NCBI GenBank assembly: GCA_963737145.1
Contig: CAVTRO010000002.1
Coordinates: forward strand, 434,001-498,000
Direction of reading: 5' to 3'
Source of the DNA: AP-15 sp963737145
GTDB lineage: Bacteria; Pseudomonadota; Alphaproteobacteria; ATCC43930; CGMCC-115725
Length of the DNA: 64,000 bases
The translations under genes were made by a program, and so were the position numbers. Below, piece after piece: positions 18,413 to 27,449 of the stretch. The notes under the pieces are model-generated. The model was not told the DNA's origin. It searched no databases and was given only the letters and a program-made list of their open reading frames with translations. Every line of letters starts with the position of its first letter. Position 1 is the first letter of the stretch.

Positions 18413-18807
18413 GATTTACGTGATGGTGATGCGTCTCCTCTCCAAGAGGAGATCTACCGCGTGGCAGCGCGTCCTGCGGGTTAATGTTCTTGTGGTCAGC
18501 AATGGCTCACGGCTAATGACGTTTGCGTCACTTCCGATATCCCGCTGTCTCAAGAAACTCATCTACGTTTTTGCAGCTACGACGTCCGGCGTGCCACCAT
18601 GGCCCACTTTCCGGCCTGCAACCGCATCTGTCATGCCGTGCACGGCTTCGATCGCGGCGATGAGTTGCGCGACGCGATCACCGCCAGCACCTGCCACTGC
18701 ACCCGCAGAAAATCCCTTGGCTCGCGCCGAACTGTGCCTCGCGAGCGAGATAATAACTCGGCCCCGATCCAATTTCGGCCGGTCAGACCCCGTCTGCGAG
18801 CGGGGCG
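18413..18807. other. No gene recognised
   Basis: No family is recognisable. A minus-strand frame near 18563-18680 reads VAQLIAAIEAVHGMTDAVAG and ends at a stop after DVVAAKT, which may be the tail of a lost gene downstream of the isochorismatase-like gene. I cannot name it. Confidence 0.35.
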
Positions 18808-19341
18808 CTATTTGACAAGCGCGAGTACCTGGCGCAATCGCGGATCTTCGGCCGTGCCGAGCCACTCGAACAGAACCATCTCGGTGGTGACCACCTCTGC
18901 GCCGTTCTTTTCCATGCGCGCGATTGCGGTTTCCTTGCTCTCGGCCCGCCGCGAGCCGACGGCGTCGCGGGCGAGGAACACCTGGCGCCCGGTGCGTAGG
19001 AGTCCGAACACCGTCTGCAACACGCAGACATGGGTCTCGCATCCGCAAACAACGATGTCGTGGCGGGCCGGAAGTCGATCGAGAAAGCCTCGGTGTCGGC
19101 AGGCGTCGAACGCCATTTTGTGCGCGGTATCGGCCGCATCCGCATGCAATTCAGGAACGGTCGGCCCGAGGCCCTTGGCATTCTGCTCGGTGAAGAGCAG
19201 CGGCACGCCGAGCAGTTGGGCAGCATTGACGAGCCGCCGGGCATTGTGGAGGACGGAGGCGGCGCCCTCGATCACCGGCATCAGCCGCGACTGAAAGTCG
19301 ACGAGCAGGAGCGCAGAGGTCTCGCAGGTGATCGACGGCAT
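18808..19341 (-). CDS. Isochorismatase-like cysteine hydrolase
   Basis: The 177-residue product has the compact fold of the isochorismatase/nicotinamidase-like family. The catalytic Asp is in LLLVDFQSRL (about residue 15), the Lys in AHKMAFDAC, and the nucleophilic Cys in VVCGCETHVCVLQTVFGL. YcaC-type members with this wording have varied or unknown amide substrates. It ends with normal length and starts 6 bases downstream of the truncated haemoglobin stop, so the two probably form one operon under the divergent NsrR-like regulator. Confidence 0.88.
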   Translation of the reverse strand: MPSITCETSALLLVDFQSRLMPVIEGAASVLHNARRLVNAAQLLGVPLLFTEQNAKGLGPTVPELHADAADTAHKMAFDACRHRGFLDRLPARHDIVVCGCETHVCVLQTVFGLLRTGRQVFLARDAVGSRRAESKETAIARMEKNGAEVVTTEMVLFEWLGTAEDPRLRQVLALVK

Positions 19342-19347
19342 CGGTTT

Positions 19348-19812
19348 CTATGCCGCCGGGAGCGGCCGCCGGCGCCTTGGCCGGAGCTCCCCGCGCTGCA
19401 TGGCGATACCCAGCTCCAGGCTATCGGCGATGCGGTGGGCGCGCTCAACAAAATGCGCGGCCGCCGTCGGCGGACAGACTTCGTCGGCGGTGGCGGCGAA
19501 CAGCGCGAGCCACCGGTCGAAATGCGGCGTGTCGACCGGCAGCGGCAGGTGCGCGACCATCGGCTGGCCGTGATAGCGGCCGCTCATCAGCGCGACCGAC
19601 GACCAGAACGCGCGAATCCGTGCGATATGCCGCTCCCAGTCCTGCACGGTGCCGTTGAAGATCGGGCCGAGTAGCGGGTCGCGCCGAGCGCGGTCGTAAA
19701 AGGTGCGCACAAGGCGCTCGATCATCTCCTCGTCTATGCCGGTGCGCGCGACAATGTCCGCGACGATCAGATCGCGGCCGCGCGGCCCCTCGATTGCTGC
19801 ATCCCGGCTCAT
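19348..19812 (-). CDS. Group III truncated haemoglobin
   Basis: The 154-residue product has the group III truncated globin wording: FYDRARRDPLLGPIFNG in helices B-C-E, FWSSVALMSGRYHGQPMVAH, and the proximal His region PHFDRWLALFAAT. Such globins bind O2 and NO and are often tied to nitric oxide or nitrosative stress. The gene is divergent from an NsrR-like repressor 108 bases away, which supports an NO-related role. The Arg-rich C-terminal tail (LRPRRRRPLPAA) is a short extension. Confidence 0.88.
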   Translation of the reverse strand: MSRDAAIEGPRGRDLIVADIVARTGIDEEMIERLVRTFYDRARRDPLLGPIFNGTVQDWERHIARIRAFWSSVALMSGRYHGQPMVAHLPLPVDTPHFDRWLALFAATADEVCPPTAAAHFVERAHRIADSLELGIAMQRGELRPRRRRPLPAA

Positions 19813-19849
19813 CCGGCTCAGATCGGCGATAACATTTAGGCGCTGATTG

Positions 19850-19866
19850 ATATAAGTTGCCTATAT
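19850..19866. promoter_or_regulatory. Candidate NsrR-type operator in divergent promoter region
   Basis: ATATAAGTTGCCTATAT is an AT-rich imperfect dyad (ATATA, 7 bases, TATAT) in an otherwise GC-rich 108-base gap between the truncated haemoglobin and the Rrf2-family regulator. Rrf2 regulators bind AT-rich dyads. The match to the classic NsrR consensus is weak, so this rests mostly on position. Confidence 0.4.
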
Positions 19867-19920
19867 GTTTGCGGCAAGCGGCTCGCCGCGATGCGACACC
19901 CGGTCCCGATGAGGATCCCA

Positions 19921-20382
19921 ATGCGATTGACCTTGCATACCGATTACGCGTTGCGCGTGCTGATGTTCGCCGGCAGTAAGGGCGAGGCGCTGGTGACGAT
20001 CAGCGAGATCGTCGCACGTTTCGACATCTCCCGCGGGCATGTGATGAAGGTCGTCCAGGCGCTCAGCCGCAAAGGGTATCTTGAGACGATCCGCGGTAAT
20101 AAAGGCGGCATACGGTTGGCCCGCAAGCCGGCGCAGATCAATAGCGGCGCGGTCGTACGCGATATGGAGGAGACACTCGCCATCGTCGGCTGCCTCGAAC
20201 GGGAGGGCTACTGCTGCATAGAGACGTGCTGCGTGCTGAAGAGCGCTCTGCGCGACGCGACCAACGCCTTTCTCGCCACCCTCGACCATTACACGCTCGA
20301 GGACCTGGTCCGGCCGCGGCGCGCGCTCGCGCGGCTGCTTGAGATCGCGCCAAACTCCGCGGGCGCTCATCGATCAGATTGA
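19921..20382 (+). CDS. nsrR: Rrf2-family regulator, NsrR-like
   Basis: ATG 19921 is preferred because MRLTLHTDYALRVLMFAG is the standard NsrR opening; ATG 19906 would add five residues. The winged helix-turn-helix covers about residues 1-75 (ISRGHVMKVVQALSRKGYLE). The iron-sulphur ligand region reads IVGCLEREGYCCIETCCVLK, with cysteines spaced as in NsrR, which loses repression when NO attacks its cluster. Length is 153 residues. It faces the truncated haemoglobin/isochorismatase pair, its most likely target, and may repress itself. Confidence 0.82.
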   Translation: MRLTLHTDYALRVLMFAGSKGEALVTISEIVARFDISRGHVMKVVQALSRKGYLETIRGNKGGIRLARKPAQINSGAVVRDMEETLAIVGCLEREGYCCIETCCVLKSALRDATNAFLATLDHYTLEDLVRPRRALARLLEIAPNSAGAHRSD

Positions 20383-20633
20383 ATTGTTTGTATGTTCAAA
20401 CGGCGCCGCGGTCGACGCCGGCATGATCTCGATAACCATCACGGCTTCGCATGCCGGAAGTGCCGTTCTCGACACTTGCGTCTGGGCGAGCGCGAAGCGC
20501 GCTGATAGGGAGTGTAGCCCGAGGCGAGCGTTCCCCGATCGGCCTGGGGCTGCGAGGGCTTTTCGGGTGCAATTAAGCCGTGTTGTTAGACCGGGCGCGA
20601 TGGATCTCCGTCAACGAAAATCAGGAGGGGATG

Positions 20634-20790
20634 ATGTTCAAGAGGATCGACCACGTCGAGATCGTCACAGACCAGCTCGACCGAACCGTGCAGTTCTATA
20701 CCGAAGTGTTAGAGTTCACGGTGAAAGGCCGAGACCGGATCGAGCGCTCGGGTCTGGGTGTGCCTATCGATCTGGTCTATTTGGATCTAG
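20634..20790 (+). pseudogene. VOC/glyoxalase-fold protein cut by IS5
   Basis: After AGGAGGGG, ATG 20634 (spacing about 5) starts MFKRIDHVEIVTDQLDRTVQ, then FYTEVLEFTVKGRDRIERSG and VPIDLVYLDL. This is the first beta-alpha-beta-beta-beta module of a vicinal oxygen chelate protein, with the His metal ligand in DHVEI. The frame enters the IS5 left end at 20791. Nothing that resembles the missing C-terminal half lies beyond the IS, so the gene was probably already truncated or lost its tail in a rearrangement. Confidence 0.75.
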
Positions 20791-22102
20791 CAGGTTGCGG
20801 AAAAATACCGTGTTTGGGAGGCGTTTGGAGAGCTGCTACATTTAGTTCGCGCTTTGGTTGCCGGGAGGTCGCTTCTTGAGGAGGCGTTTGCATGGATTTT
20901 GCGGGGTTTTGCGATGTCTGGGCAGATTCCGGGCATGGCTACGCCACCACCCTCACCAGCTTGGGCAGCCGGACGAGGTTGTAGGCAGTGGCAGTCAGGG
21001 TGAACATCCAGCCGACGCGGGCGAGGCCACGGTGATGGGTCTTGCGAAAGCCAGCAGCCGCCTTGGCCCAGCCAAACACCTCCTCAATGCGCTTGCGCAC
21101 CCGCCCACTGACCGCATAGCCCGGGTGGCGGGTCGTTCGACCATCGATGGCCGATCGCCGATTGGTGGTGTTCTGCGCCACATGCGGCGTCACGTTGTAC
21201 GTCGCGCAGATCGGCAATAAACTCGGCGACATCGTAAGCCTTGTCGGCGCCCAGCGTGATCCGATGATTGCCGGGGCGGTCCGCCACCATCTCCAGCGCC
21301 GCCTCGCGTTCGGCTGTGCCGGTTGCCAAGGTCAGACGGGTGTCGATCACCAGCGCGTGCCGGTTCTCCATCATCCCATGCCCCAGATAGGCCAGCTTGG
21401 CCGGTTGGCCTGGCCCCTTACGGTACAGCCGAGCATCAGGGTCCGTGGTCGAGGCGTGGGTCTCGTTGCTGCGCTTCTCGCCGTGGAAGTCCCGCTCCCC
21501 ATTGCGGCCCGGCGCCGGCGGCTCGCCGCTGCCGTCCTTGGGGCGAAAGCTCTTCATGCTGGCCCACGCCTCGATCAGCGTGCCGTCCACCGAGAAATGC
21601 TCGTCCGACAGCAGGGCTTTGACCCGCTCCTGGTTCAACACCGCCGCCATGAACTTGCTGGCAATGTCGCCCTCGATCAGCCGCTCGCGGTTCTTGGTGA
21701 ACACCGTCACGTCCCAGATCTCGGCATCCAGCGACAGCCCGACAAACCAGCGGAACAGCAAATTGTAGCCGAGCTGCTCCATCAGCTGGCGCTCCGAGCG
21801 CACCGAATAGAAGGCCTGCAACAGCAGTGCACGAAGCAATTTCTCAGGAGGAATCGACGGCCGTCCGAGCTTCGCGTACAGCTTCTCGAATTCCCCCGTC
21901 AGTGCACCAAGCGCTTCGTCCACAATCTTCTGGATCGGCCGCAACGGATGATCCAACGGCACCCGCGCTTCGCAGCTCAAATAGCTGAACAGCGCCTCGG
22001 TTCTGAGATCCCCACCGCGCATCGGACGTCCCCCACATCTCGTCACGCAGTGTGGTTTATACCCCAGATCTCGCTCCAATATGCGACTTTTTCCGCAACC
22101 TG
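20791..22102 (-). mobile_element. IS5-family insertion sequence, copy 1 (1312 bp)
   Basis: The left end is CAGGTTGCGGAAAAA and the right end its exact complement TTTTTCCGCAACCTG. Both sides carry CTAG (20787-20790 and 22103-22106), a 4-base target duplication typical of the IS5 group. Length is 1312 bp, identical to the second copy at 55425. The transposase inside is frameshifted, so this copy depends on copy 2 for movement. Confidence 0.88.
20939..22022 (-). pseudogene. IS5-family transposase, frameshifted copy
   Basis: The start corresponds to MRGGDLRTEALFSYLSCEAR at 22022. The frame holds the DDE domain (SDEHFSVDGTLIEAWASMKS, then ITLGADKAYDVAEFIADLR) and then a one-base insertion near 21210 shifts it; the rest (NVTPHVAQNTTNRRSAI to EEVFGWAKAAAGFRKT) is in another frame ending at 20939. 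Compared with the intact copy 2 it also lacks one base in the leader. A spurious open frame continues upstream past the IS into the coxS/coxM remnants. Confidence 0.85.
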
Positions 22103-22193
22103 CTAGCACCTCGCGCAGGCAATCGGCGAGGTGGAGGCGCGGCTCGACGTCGACCGCGACGGGATCACCGTTGATTTGGAAACTTACCGGCAT
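22103..22193 (-). pseudogene. N-terminus of CoxS-like [2Fe-2S] subunit, cut by IS5
   Basis: ATG 22193 starts MPVSFQINGDPVAVDVEPRL, then HLADCLREVL before the IS5 right end. This is the usual first 30 residues of the small iron-sulphur subunit of molybdenum hydroxylases (CO dehydrogenase/xanthine oxidase family). All cluster cysteines lie beyond the break and are lost. It overlaps the stop of the coxM-like remnant (TAATG), as in intact operons. Confidence 0.75.
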
Positions 22194-23060
22194 TACGCGC
22201 TCCTTTGCTGGGCCGCAGCCCGCAAAGCCGCGCTCGACGAGCGTCGCCACGAGGCCGCGGCGGTAGGCGGCGTCGGCGTGCAAATCGTCCGGAGGGGCGA
22301 CCTCTTTTGCGGCCGTCGCCGCCGCCTGACGGATCAGATCGTCGTCGATGGCGTGGCCATTCAGCAGCGTCTCCACCCTGGTTAGCCGGTGGGGGCGCGG
22401 GCAGGCGCCGATCACTCCGATATGCGCATTGCTCAGCGCCCCTTGCCGGTTCTCGTCATAAACCAGGAGGATATCGCCGAGGGCGAAATCGCTCTCACGC
22501 CGGGCATATTTTCGGAAGGCCCAGCGCCGGCCGCTCGACCATTTCGGGAGGTGCAGCTCGGTGATGATCTCGTCTGGCTGGCGCAGTGTCGACAGCGGCC
22601 CGGTAAAAAAAATCGCCGGCGCGCACCGTGTGCGAGCCGGACGGGCCGGAGAGGGTGATTTCGCTTTCGCAGGTCACCGCGACGCCGGGCAATTCGGCGG
22701 CCGGGTCGCATGGGCAAGACTGCCCCCGACAGTGCCGCGGTTTCGGATCTGGTAATGCGCGACATGCGCGACGGCTGCGTGCAGTAGCGGATGCGCCACC
22801 GCCAATTGCCGATCACCTTCGATATCACGCCAGCGTACCAGGGAGCCGAGCCGAACGCCGTCGTCTCCGACAGCAATGTTGCCGAGCCCGGGCAGCCGCC
22901 GCAAATCAACCAGCAGACCCGGGGTAGCCAGCCGGAAGGCGAGAACTGGCATCAGACTTTGTCCCCCGGCGATGACGGACGCCTCGGGGTTCGATGCGAG
23001 CAGGTCGATTGCTTCGCGAAGCGTTTCGGGAGCCTGGTAATCGAAGGGCGCAGGTTTCAT
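22193..23060 (-). pseudogene. CoxM-like FAD-binding subunit, multiple frameshifts
   Basis: From ATG 23060 the frame reads MKPAPFDYQAPETLREAIDL and ASVIAGGQSLMPVLAFRLA (FAD-binding motif), then YQIRNRGTVGGSLAHA, after which the frame breaks near 22690. The next frames give ELPGVAVTCESEITLSGPSG and later GVIGACPRPHRLT-like wording and DDLHADAAYRRGLVATLVER, the C-terminal CO-dehydrogenase flavoprotein domain. At least three indels are needed to restore about 285 residues. Its order (L, M, S) matches the aerobic CO-dehydrogenase-like operons. Non-functional. Confidence 0.78.
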
Positions 23061-23157
23061 TGCTATGCCTCGCGCGGCAAGACCAAACCCAAAGCTTACA
23101 CGAGCGTTCGCGAGAGCGCCGAGTGCGCGACCCCGAACGGTGGCACGAGCATCGCGA

Positions 23158-23345
23158 ACTCGCAACGGCGCCGTAGGTGATGCTCTCGAACGGCACTCCA
23201 AGCCATTCGGTGACGAGCTGCGCTAAGCTGGTTTCATGCCCTTGCCCCGAGGACATCGTGCCCATAATCAGTTGAACGCGGCCTTCCGGAAGTATCGTGA
23301 TCTCGGTGCGCTCGCGGCGCGTTGCCAAACGGGTTGGTGTTGGCG
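23158..23345 (-). pseudogene. CoxL-like molybdopterin large-subunit fragment
   Basis: A short minus-strand piece reads RERTEITILPEGRVQLIMGT, then MSSGQGHETSLAQLVTEWLG and VPFESITYGAV. This is the SxGQGHE region of the molybdenum-cofactor large subunit. Intact large subunits are about 780 residues, so more than 90 percent is missing. It lies upstream of the coxM-like remnant, in the expected operon order. Confidence 0.7.
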
Positions 23346-23474
23346 ATCTCCCAGGCCGTCGTCTGCGTGCGGTCGCCTTTGCCAATGGCTGGTCGTACGG
23401 TCCGCCGAGACAGCGACGCAACCTCCGCGGCGGAGCCCGTGTTTAATTAACAACGACAGTGCAAGAGGCGGATC

Positions 23475-23798
23475 ATGGCTTTTAGCCTCGGCCGGGTTGT
23501 TTCAGCCAGAAAGGATGCTGGCCGGCGGCTTTCTGCGACAGCGCGGCGCTCATTTGCAGAAAAGTTCGGAGTTGTCGGATTGGAACAGCAACCTGCAAGC
23601 TACTATCGCGCAGCCGCCGCGCGCGCCCGGAGGCTCCGGGCCGAGGCCACAACGCGGCGGCTTAAGGAGCACCTTGGAGAGGAAGTCGCGCGCTACGAAC
23701 GACCAGCGCAAGAGATCGAGAGGGCATCTGAGCCGGGATCGGACTTTGCGCCGGCAGAAGCGGCAGCGACCTTCAGAAGCGAAACCGGCGGACCATAA
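23475..23798 (+). CDS. Small hypothetical protein with helical, charged core
   Basis: The 107-residue frame contains ASYYRAAAARARRLRAEATT and RRLKEHLGEEVARYERPAQE, an Ala/Arg/Glu-rich helix with coiled-coil tendency. This wording occurs in small alphaproteobacterial proteins of unknown function that follow the pattern YR..A..AR.LA..A. The N-terminal 40 residues and the C-terminal tail look less conserved. Start and function uncertain. Confidence 0.4.
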   Translation: MAFSLGRVVSARKDAGRRLSATARRSFAEKFGVVGLEQQPASYYRAAAARARRLRAEATTRRLKEHLGEEVARYERPAQEIERASEPGSDFAPAEAAATFRSETGGP

Positions 23799-23960
23799 TC
23801 CGAGGTTCGGAGTTGCCCCTAAGAACGGACTTGCGGTACGGGTCAAGGCTTCGGCCCGGTGATGGCCAGTATCACGCCGCGAGTAGCATCGGTCCGGCGC
23901 AAACCATGTCATGCAGGCATGGCGGCGAGATGCGCCACACCACAACGCTGGAGAGAAGCG

Positions 23961-24242
23961 ATGCCGACTAAAACACCGGAGAAGAAGGCCAGCGGAGGCA
24001 AGGCAAATCCTCTGCAGAAGCCGCTACAGCCGTCCAAGGAGCTGGCCGCGGTGGTCGGCTCGGGCCCACTTCCCCGGGGCCAGGTAGTCAGCAAGATGTG
24101 GGAGTACATCCGCTCGCACAACCTGCAGAACCCGGAGAACCGCCGCGAAATTCTGGCCGATGACAAGCTCCGGAGGGTCTTCGGCAAGGACAAGGTGACC
24201 ATGTTCGAGATGAACAAGCACCTCGCCGGCCATTTGAAGTGA
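23961..24242 (+). CDS. SWIB/MDM2-domain protein
   Basis: ATG 23961 follows GGAGAGAAGCG. The 93-residue product has a basic N-terminal tail (MPTKTPEKKASGGKANPLQK) and a complete SWIB domain: LQPSKELAAVVG, then RGQVVSKMWEYIRSHNLQ, PENRREILADDKLRRVFG and VTMFEMNKHLAGHL. SWIB proteins are eukaryote-like chromatin factors that also occur as small stand-alone proteins in Chlamydiae and some alphaproteobacteria, where their function is poorly known; DNA or topoisomerase binding has been suggested. The gene is intact within a decayed region. Confidence 0.88.
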   Translation: MPTKTPEKKASGGKANPLQKPLQPSKELAAVVGSGPLPRGQVVSKMWEYIRSHNLQNPENRREILADDKLRRVFGKDKVTMFEMNKHLAGHLK

Positions 24243-24980
24243 CAGGGCCAGCGAGACGTCAGGCGGCACCATCCGGGTTGAGAGCGGGATCGCGGGGCTG
24301 CCTGCTAACGATGGGCATTTCCCGTCTGCAACCTCTGGGGCGGCGACGCATGTCGGGGTGGTCGTCACCGCACCGGCTCGCGCTTCGAAGTTTGACGCGA
24401 TATCCTCGGTCCGCTTCGTGTGAATGGCGCGACAACGAACCTCATCCCTAGCCTAGCGAGGGGACCGGTAGTTCGAATCCGGCTTCCTCCAGGACAGAGT
24501 CCATTGCGAAATTTGACCGCAGAGGACGTCACCAGCCAGCACAGTAGGCAGCCGCCTTCCGAAAAAAAGACTCTGGAATTCAGTGGGAACGTCCACCACA
24601 CCGTAGCACGCCGGGAGCTGGTCGGTCCCTGATCCCTGCGGGTCATAACGGTTCTTCGCGCCGCTAGAGGTGCGCATGCTGCAGTCACTTGCCCCGGCCC
24701 GGCACCGTCCGTCTCTTGGCTTCCGGTCAAAGCCGGAACCATCGCGAGTTCTTGATATTCGGATTGCGCCTAGCAACCAGTGAGGCGAAATGCGCCAGAT
24801 CAGCCATCTCTCAATCCCGCCGCACGCGCAACCCATGCTGGCCAGTGAAACGGCTAACGCGAAGCGGGCGAACGACCGCGGGGACCATCGCGTCCAATGC
24901 TCTCTGCGGGTCAGGTCAGGTAATGCTGGCATTCCCGTGCGTGATACCACAGGTTACCGGGTGCCGCCCGGCTGCACCGG
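24243..24980. other. No gene recognised; contains T-arm-like repeat copy 1
   Basis: No reading frame here matches a family I know. It holds the tRNA T-arm-like repeat at 24471-24520. The remainder, up to the SDR remnant, has open frames on both strands but no convincing start or motif. Confidence 0.4.
24471..24520 (+). repeat. tRNA T-arm-like dispersed repeat, copy 1
   Basis: GTTCGAATCCGGCTTCCTCC is followed by AGGACAGAGTCCATTGCGAA. GTTCGAATCC has the invariant T-loop bases, and the pyrimidine-rich part resembles a tRNA-Ser 3' acceptor strand. No D-arm, anticodon arm or matching 5' acceptor lies upstream. Confidence 0.55.
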
Positions 24981-25747
24981 TTAATCGAGAGGTATGCCGG
25001 AGATGCGGGCGCACTCGGTGAGCAAATCGTCCTGAGTTTTAGGCTCCACCGAAATTGGGTTCGGCGCACGAAGGCGTTGATGATAGAAATACCCAGCCGT
25101 CGATCGCGCCAACTCGTCCTCACTCGTGGCAAGCCAAGCCTGGGTGACACACCCCTGATGAAGATCGTCCGGGGCCGAAGGGCCGCCCATTTTTGTCGCT
25201 ACCCATCCGGGTTCCAGCGCGTTGGATTTGACGTCTTTCCAACGGCGAGCGAACGCAATGCCAGCAATACATCGCACAGCTTGCTCTCGGCGTAAGCCGA
25301 CGAGCCGCTCCATGACCTTTTGGTCCAGAGCAGATCGTCCATACGTGGATGGACGCCGCGATGCATATCGGAGCTTACATAGACCAATCGCTTCGGTCTT
25401 TCGATCAGTGCCGTCAGAATGTAGGGCGCGAGCACATTGACAGCGAAGACGCTCGGAACTCCGGGCTCCACCTCCATCCGGCTCTCGCGATAGCCCACAC
25501 CCGCGTTGTGGATTACGGCGTCGAAGGGGCCGAGCTTGTTGACCTCCTCGGCAAGCGTTCTTGCCCCAGCGATGGTAGAGAGGTCTCCGGAAACAACTCC
25601 CGTGGCGCCGGGTGCCGCCGCGAGGGCGTCGCGGCTTCGAGCCTCGTTTCGCCCGTGCAGTACGACCGCATGGCCTTCGTTGATCAGGAGTTGGGCCGCC
25701 ATCAGGCCGAGGTCGTCCGATGATCCCGTTATGAATACGCGAGCCAA
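24981..25747 (-). pseudogene. SDR family oxidoreductase, frameshifted
   Basis: From 25747 the frame reads MARVFITGSSDDLGLMAAQL (glycine motif slightly altered), VIHNAGVGY (NNAG variant) and SAYAESKLCDVLLAL (YxxxK). Near 25262 the frame changes to FARRWKDVKSNALEPGWVAT, then KMGGPSAPDDLHQGCVTQ, and ends at 24981. One indel therefore separates the cofactor-binding and catalytic part from the C-terminal helices. Full length would be about 255 residues. Probably inactive. Confidence 0.78.
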
Positions 25748-25825
25748 TCCCGTACCTCCTCTTATCGCGCTGACCTATCCGTGCATTCTCCCGCACGGTT
25801 CCTGAAGGTCGGGATTTTCGACATG

Positions 25826-26763
25826 TCAGCGGCCGTACTTCGTGAGCATTTCACCTGAGAGGTACCGCTCTTCGACCTCGCGCTGCTTGTCGGCGCCCTC
25901 GCCGTCCGGCGGCACTTCGGGGATCCGATAGGGTCGGCCGGCGCGCGCGCTGACAAATTCGTCGCAGGCTGCGACGCCGCGGGACTGGAAAGCTTCCATG
26001 AAGTCCCACAGCGCGGCCCAGGTGACATGATGGGTGAAGCCCGGATACCACGCGATGGTGACGCCGAGCGCGAGGTGTTCCTCAAAGCTCAGAAAGCGTC
26101 CGAGCTTGCCCTTCATAAACGAGAATGGGCCGGAAACGGCGGCCCGCGCCGCTGCGATCTCATCGGTCGTATGTGGCGATTCGAGCTGCACCCAATCGAC
26201 GCCGGCGTCCTCCCGATAGGCCTTGAGCCGCAGCAGCGTGTCCTCGAAGCTGCTGTTCGCCGCATCGCGCGCATAGCATTGCGCCATCACGACGAAATTG
26301 GGGTGGATCTCGCTCTTCATGTCGACCGCGGTGCGATAGCGGGCGACCGCCTGTGCGATCGGCACCACTTCCACACCGGCGCTTTGCGTCTTGCGCTTGC
26401 CCTCGATCGGCTGGTCGTCGATGCGGATGCCGGGGAGCCCGGCATGGATCGCTTCCTTAATCAGTCGCCGCACGGCCATGATGCCGCCGTGACCGGTGTC
26501 GCCGTCGAGAATGACCGGGAAGTCGACCGCCTGCGCGATCCATTGACCGACCTGGATGCACTCGGTCATCGTCATCGTGCCGACATCGGCCAGCCCCGTA
26601 TAGGTGCCGACCACGCCGCCGGTGCCGACAAAGCCGACCTCGCAGCCGGCCTTCTCCATGATGCGGGCATGCGCTGCCGTCGGCGGATGCAATACCGCCA
26701 ATACCTTGTCTCGGCGCGAATCAGCCGCTGCAGCCGAGCGGTTTTTTCGGTCGCTTTGAGCAT
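25826..26763 (-). CDS. PEP mutase/isocitrate lyase family protein, N-terminal frameshift
   Basis: The main frame (25826-26701) encodes 291 residues of the carboxyvinyl-carboxyphosphonate phosphorylmutase-like group: VILDGDTGHGG (metal-binding Asp), then IRIDDQPIEGKRKTQS and VMAQCYARDA. The natural N-terminus, MLKATEKTARLQRLIRAE from ATG 26763, lies in another frame and joins at KVLAVLHPPTAAHARIMEKA near 26705, so one small indel splits it. Family members form or cleave C-C or C-P bonds next to carboxylates. It lies 13 bases downstream of a decayed amidohydrolase on the same strand, as in an operon. If translated from an internal start it would lack about 20 residues. Confidence 0.8.
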
Positions 26764-26776
26764 CACAGCCCTCCGG

Positions 26777-27449
26777 TCAGCCGGCAAGGCCGGCACGGGC
26801 GTAAAGCCGCGCCGCATTGTCCCACATCAGCTTGCGGCGGCGCTCCTCGTTCATCTTCCAGGCCAGCGCCAACCCGACGGTTTTCGGGAAGTGGCATAGG
26901 CCATGACGGCCCAGGCCCAGCGCGACTTGCCCCAGCGCCGGATCTCCTCGACACTGCCTGCGACGTCCCGCGAGGTTGCGAGGATCACGCCGCCGAGGCG
27001 CGCGGGATAGTCGCTGCAGTAGTCCTGCATCCAGCGGTGATAGGCGCGGTACATGCCCATTTCGAGGGCGACGTCATCGCCAGTCGTCCAGGTGCCGAAC
27101 CAGCCCGAAGGCAGCGTAAGGTTCACGTCGACCCCTTCGTAATCCATGTCCCGGATGCGCTCCGCGGGATCGTGGTCGACGTGCGGTGAAAGATCGCGCT
27201 CGCGTTTAACGCCGGTGAAGCCAGCCATATATCCGGCCGGCGCCTGATCGGCCGCCGCATCGCCAAGACGGCGCCGGTAGACGCGCTGCCCCCGCGTGTA
27301 TGTCAAATGGCCATTTTTGTTGACGGTCTTGTATTGCTCCCAACGGCCAGGCGGGACTTCTCACCCTCGGAAAGGTACGGTTCCAGCACCTCCATAAAAG
27401 GCCCGACGTGGGTGTCCGAGTCGAAAATCCTGTACCCGTTTTTGGCCAT
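26777..27449 (-). pseudogene. Amidohydrolase (TIM-barrel, aminocarboxymuconate decarboxylase-like) with internal deletion
   Basis: ATG 27449 follows GGAGACCCAA and gives MAKNGYRIFDSDTHVGPFME, then a frame change near 27350 leads to YKTVNKNGHLTYTRGQRVYR, DMDYEGVDVNLTLPSGWFG and GGVILATSRDVAGSVEEI. At about 26895 the sequence jumps from WAWAVMAYA to GLALAWKMNEERRRKLMWDN and the normal C-terminus AARLYARAGLAG, so about 150-170 residues including later metal ligands are deleted. A frame change accompanies the deletion. This cannot be a sequencing slip alone. The next gene, a PEP-mutase relative, begins 13 bases downstream. Confidence 0.8.

Noticed and set aside
21084..22415. One protein joining coxM/coxS sequence to a transposase
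   Set aside because: The open frame runs through the IS5 right end; the parts belong to three separate, broken genes.
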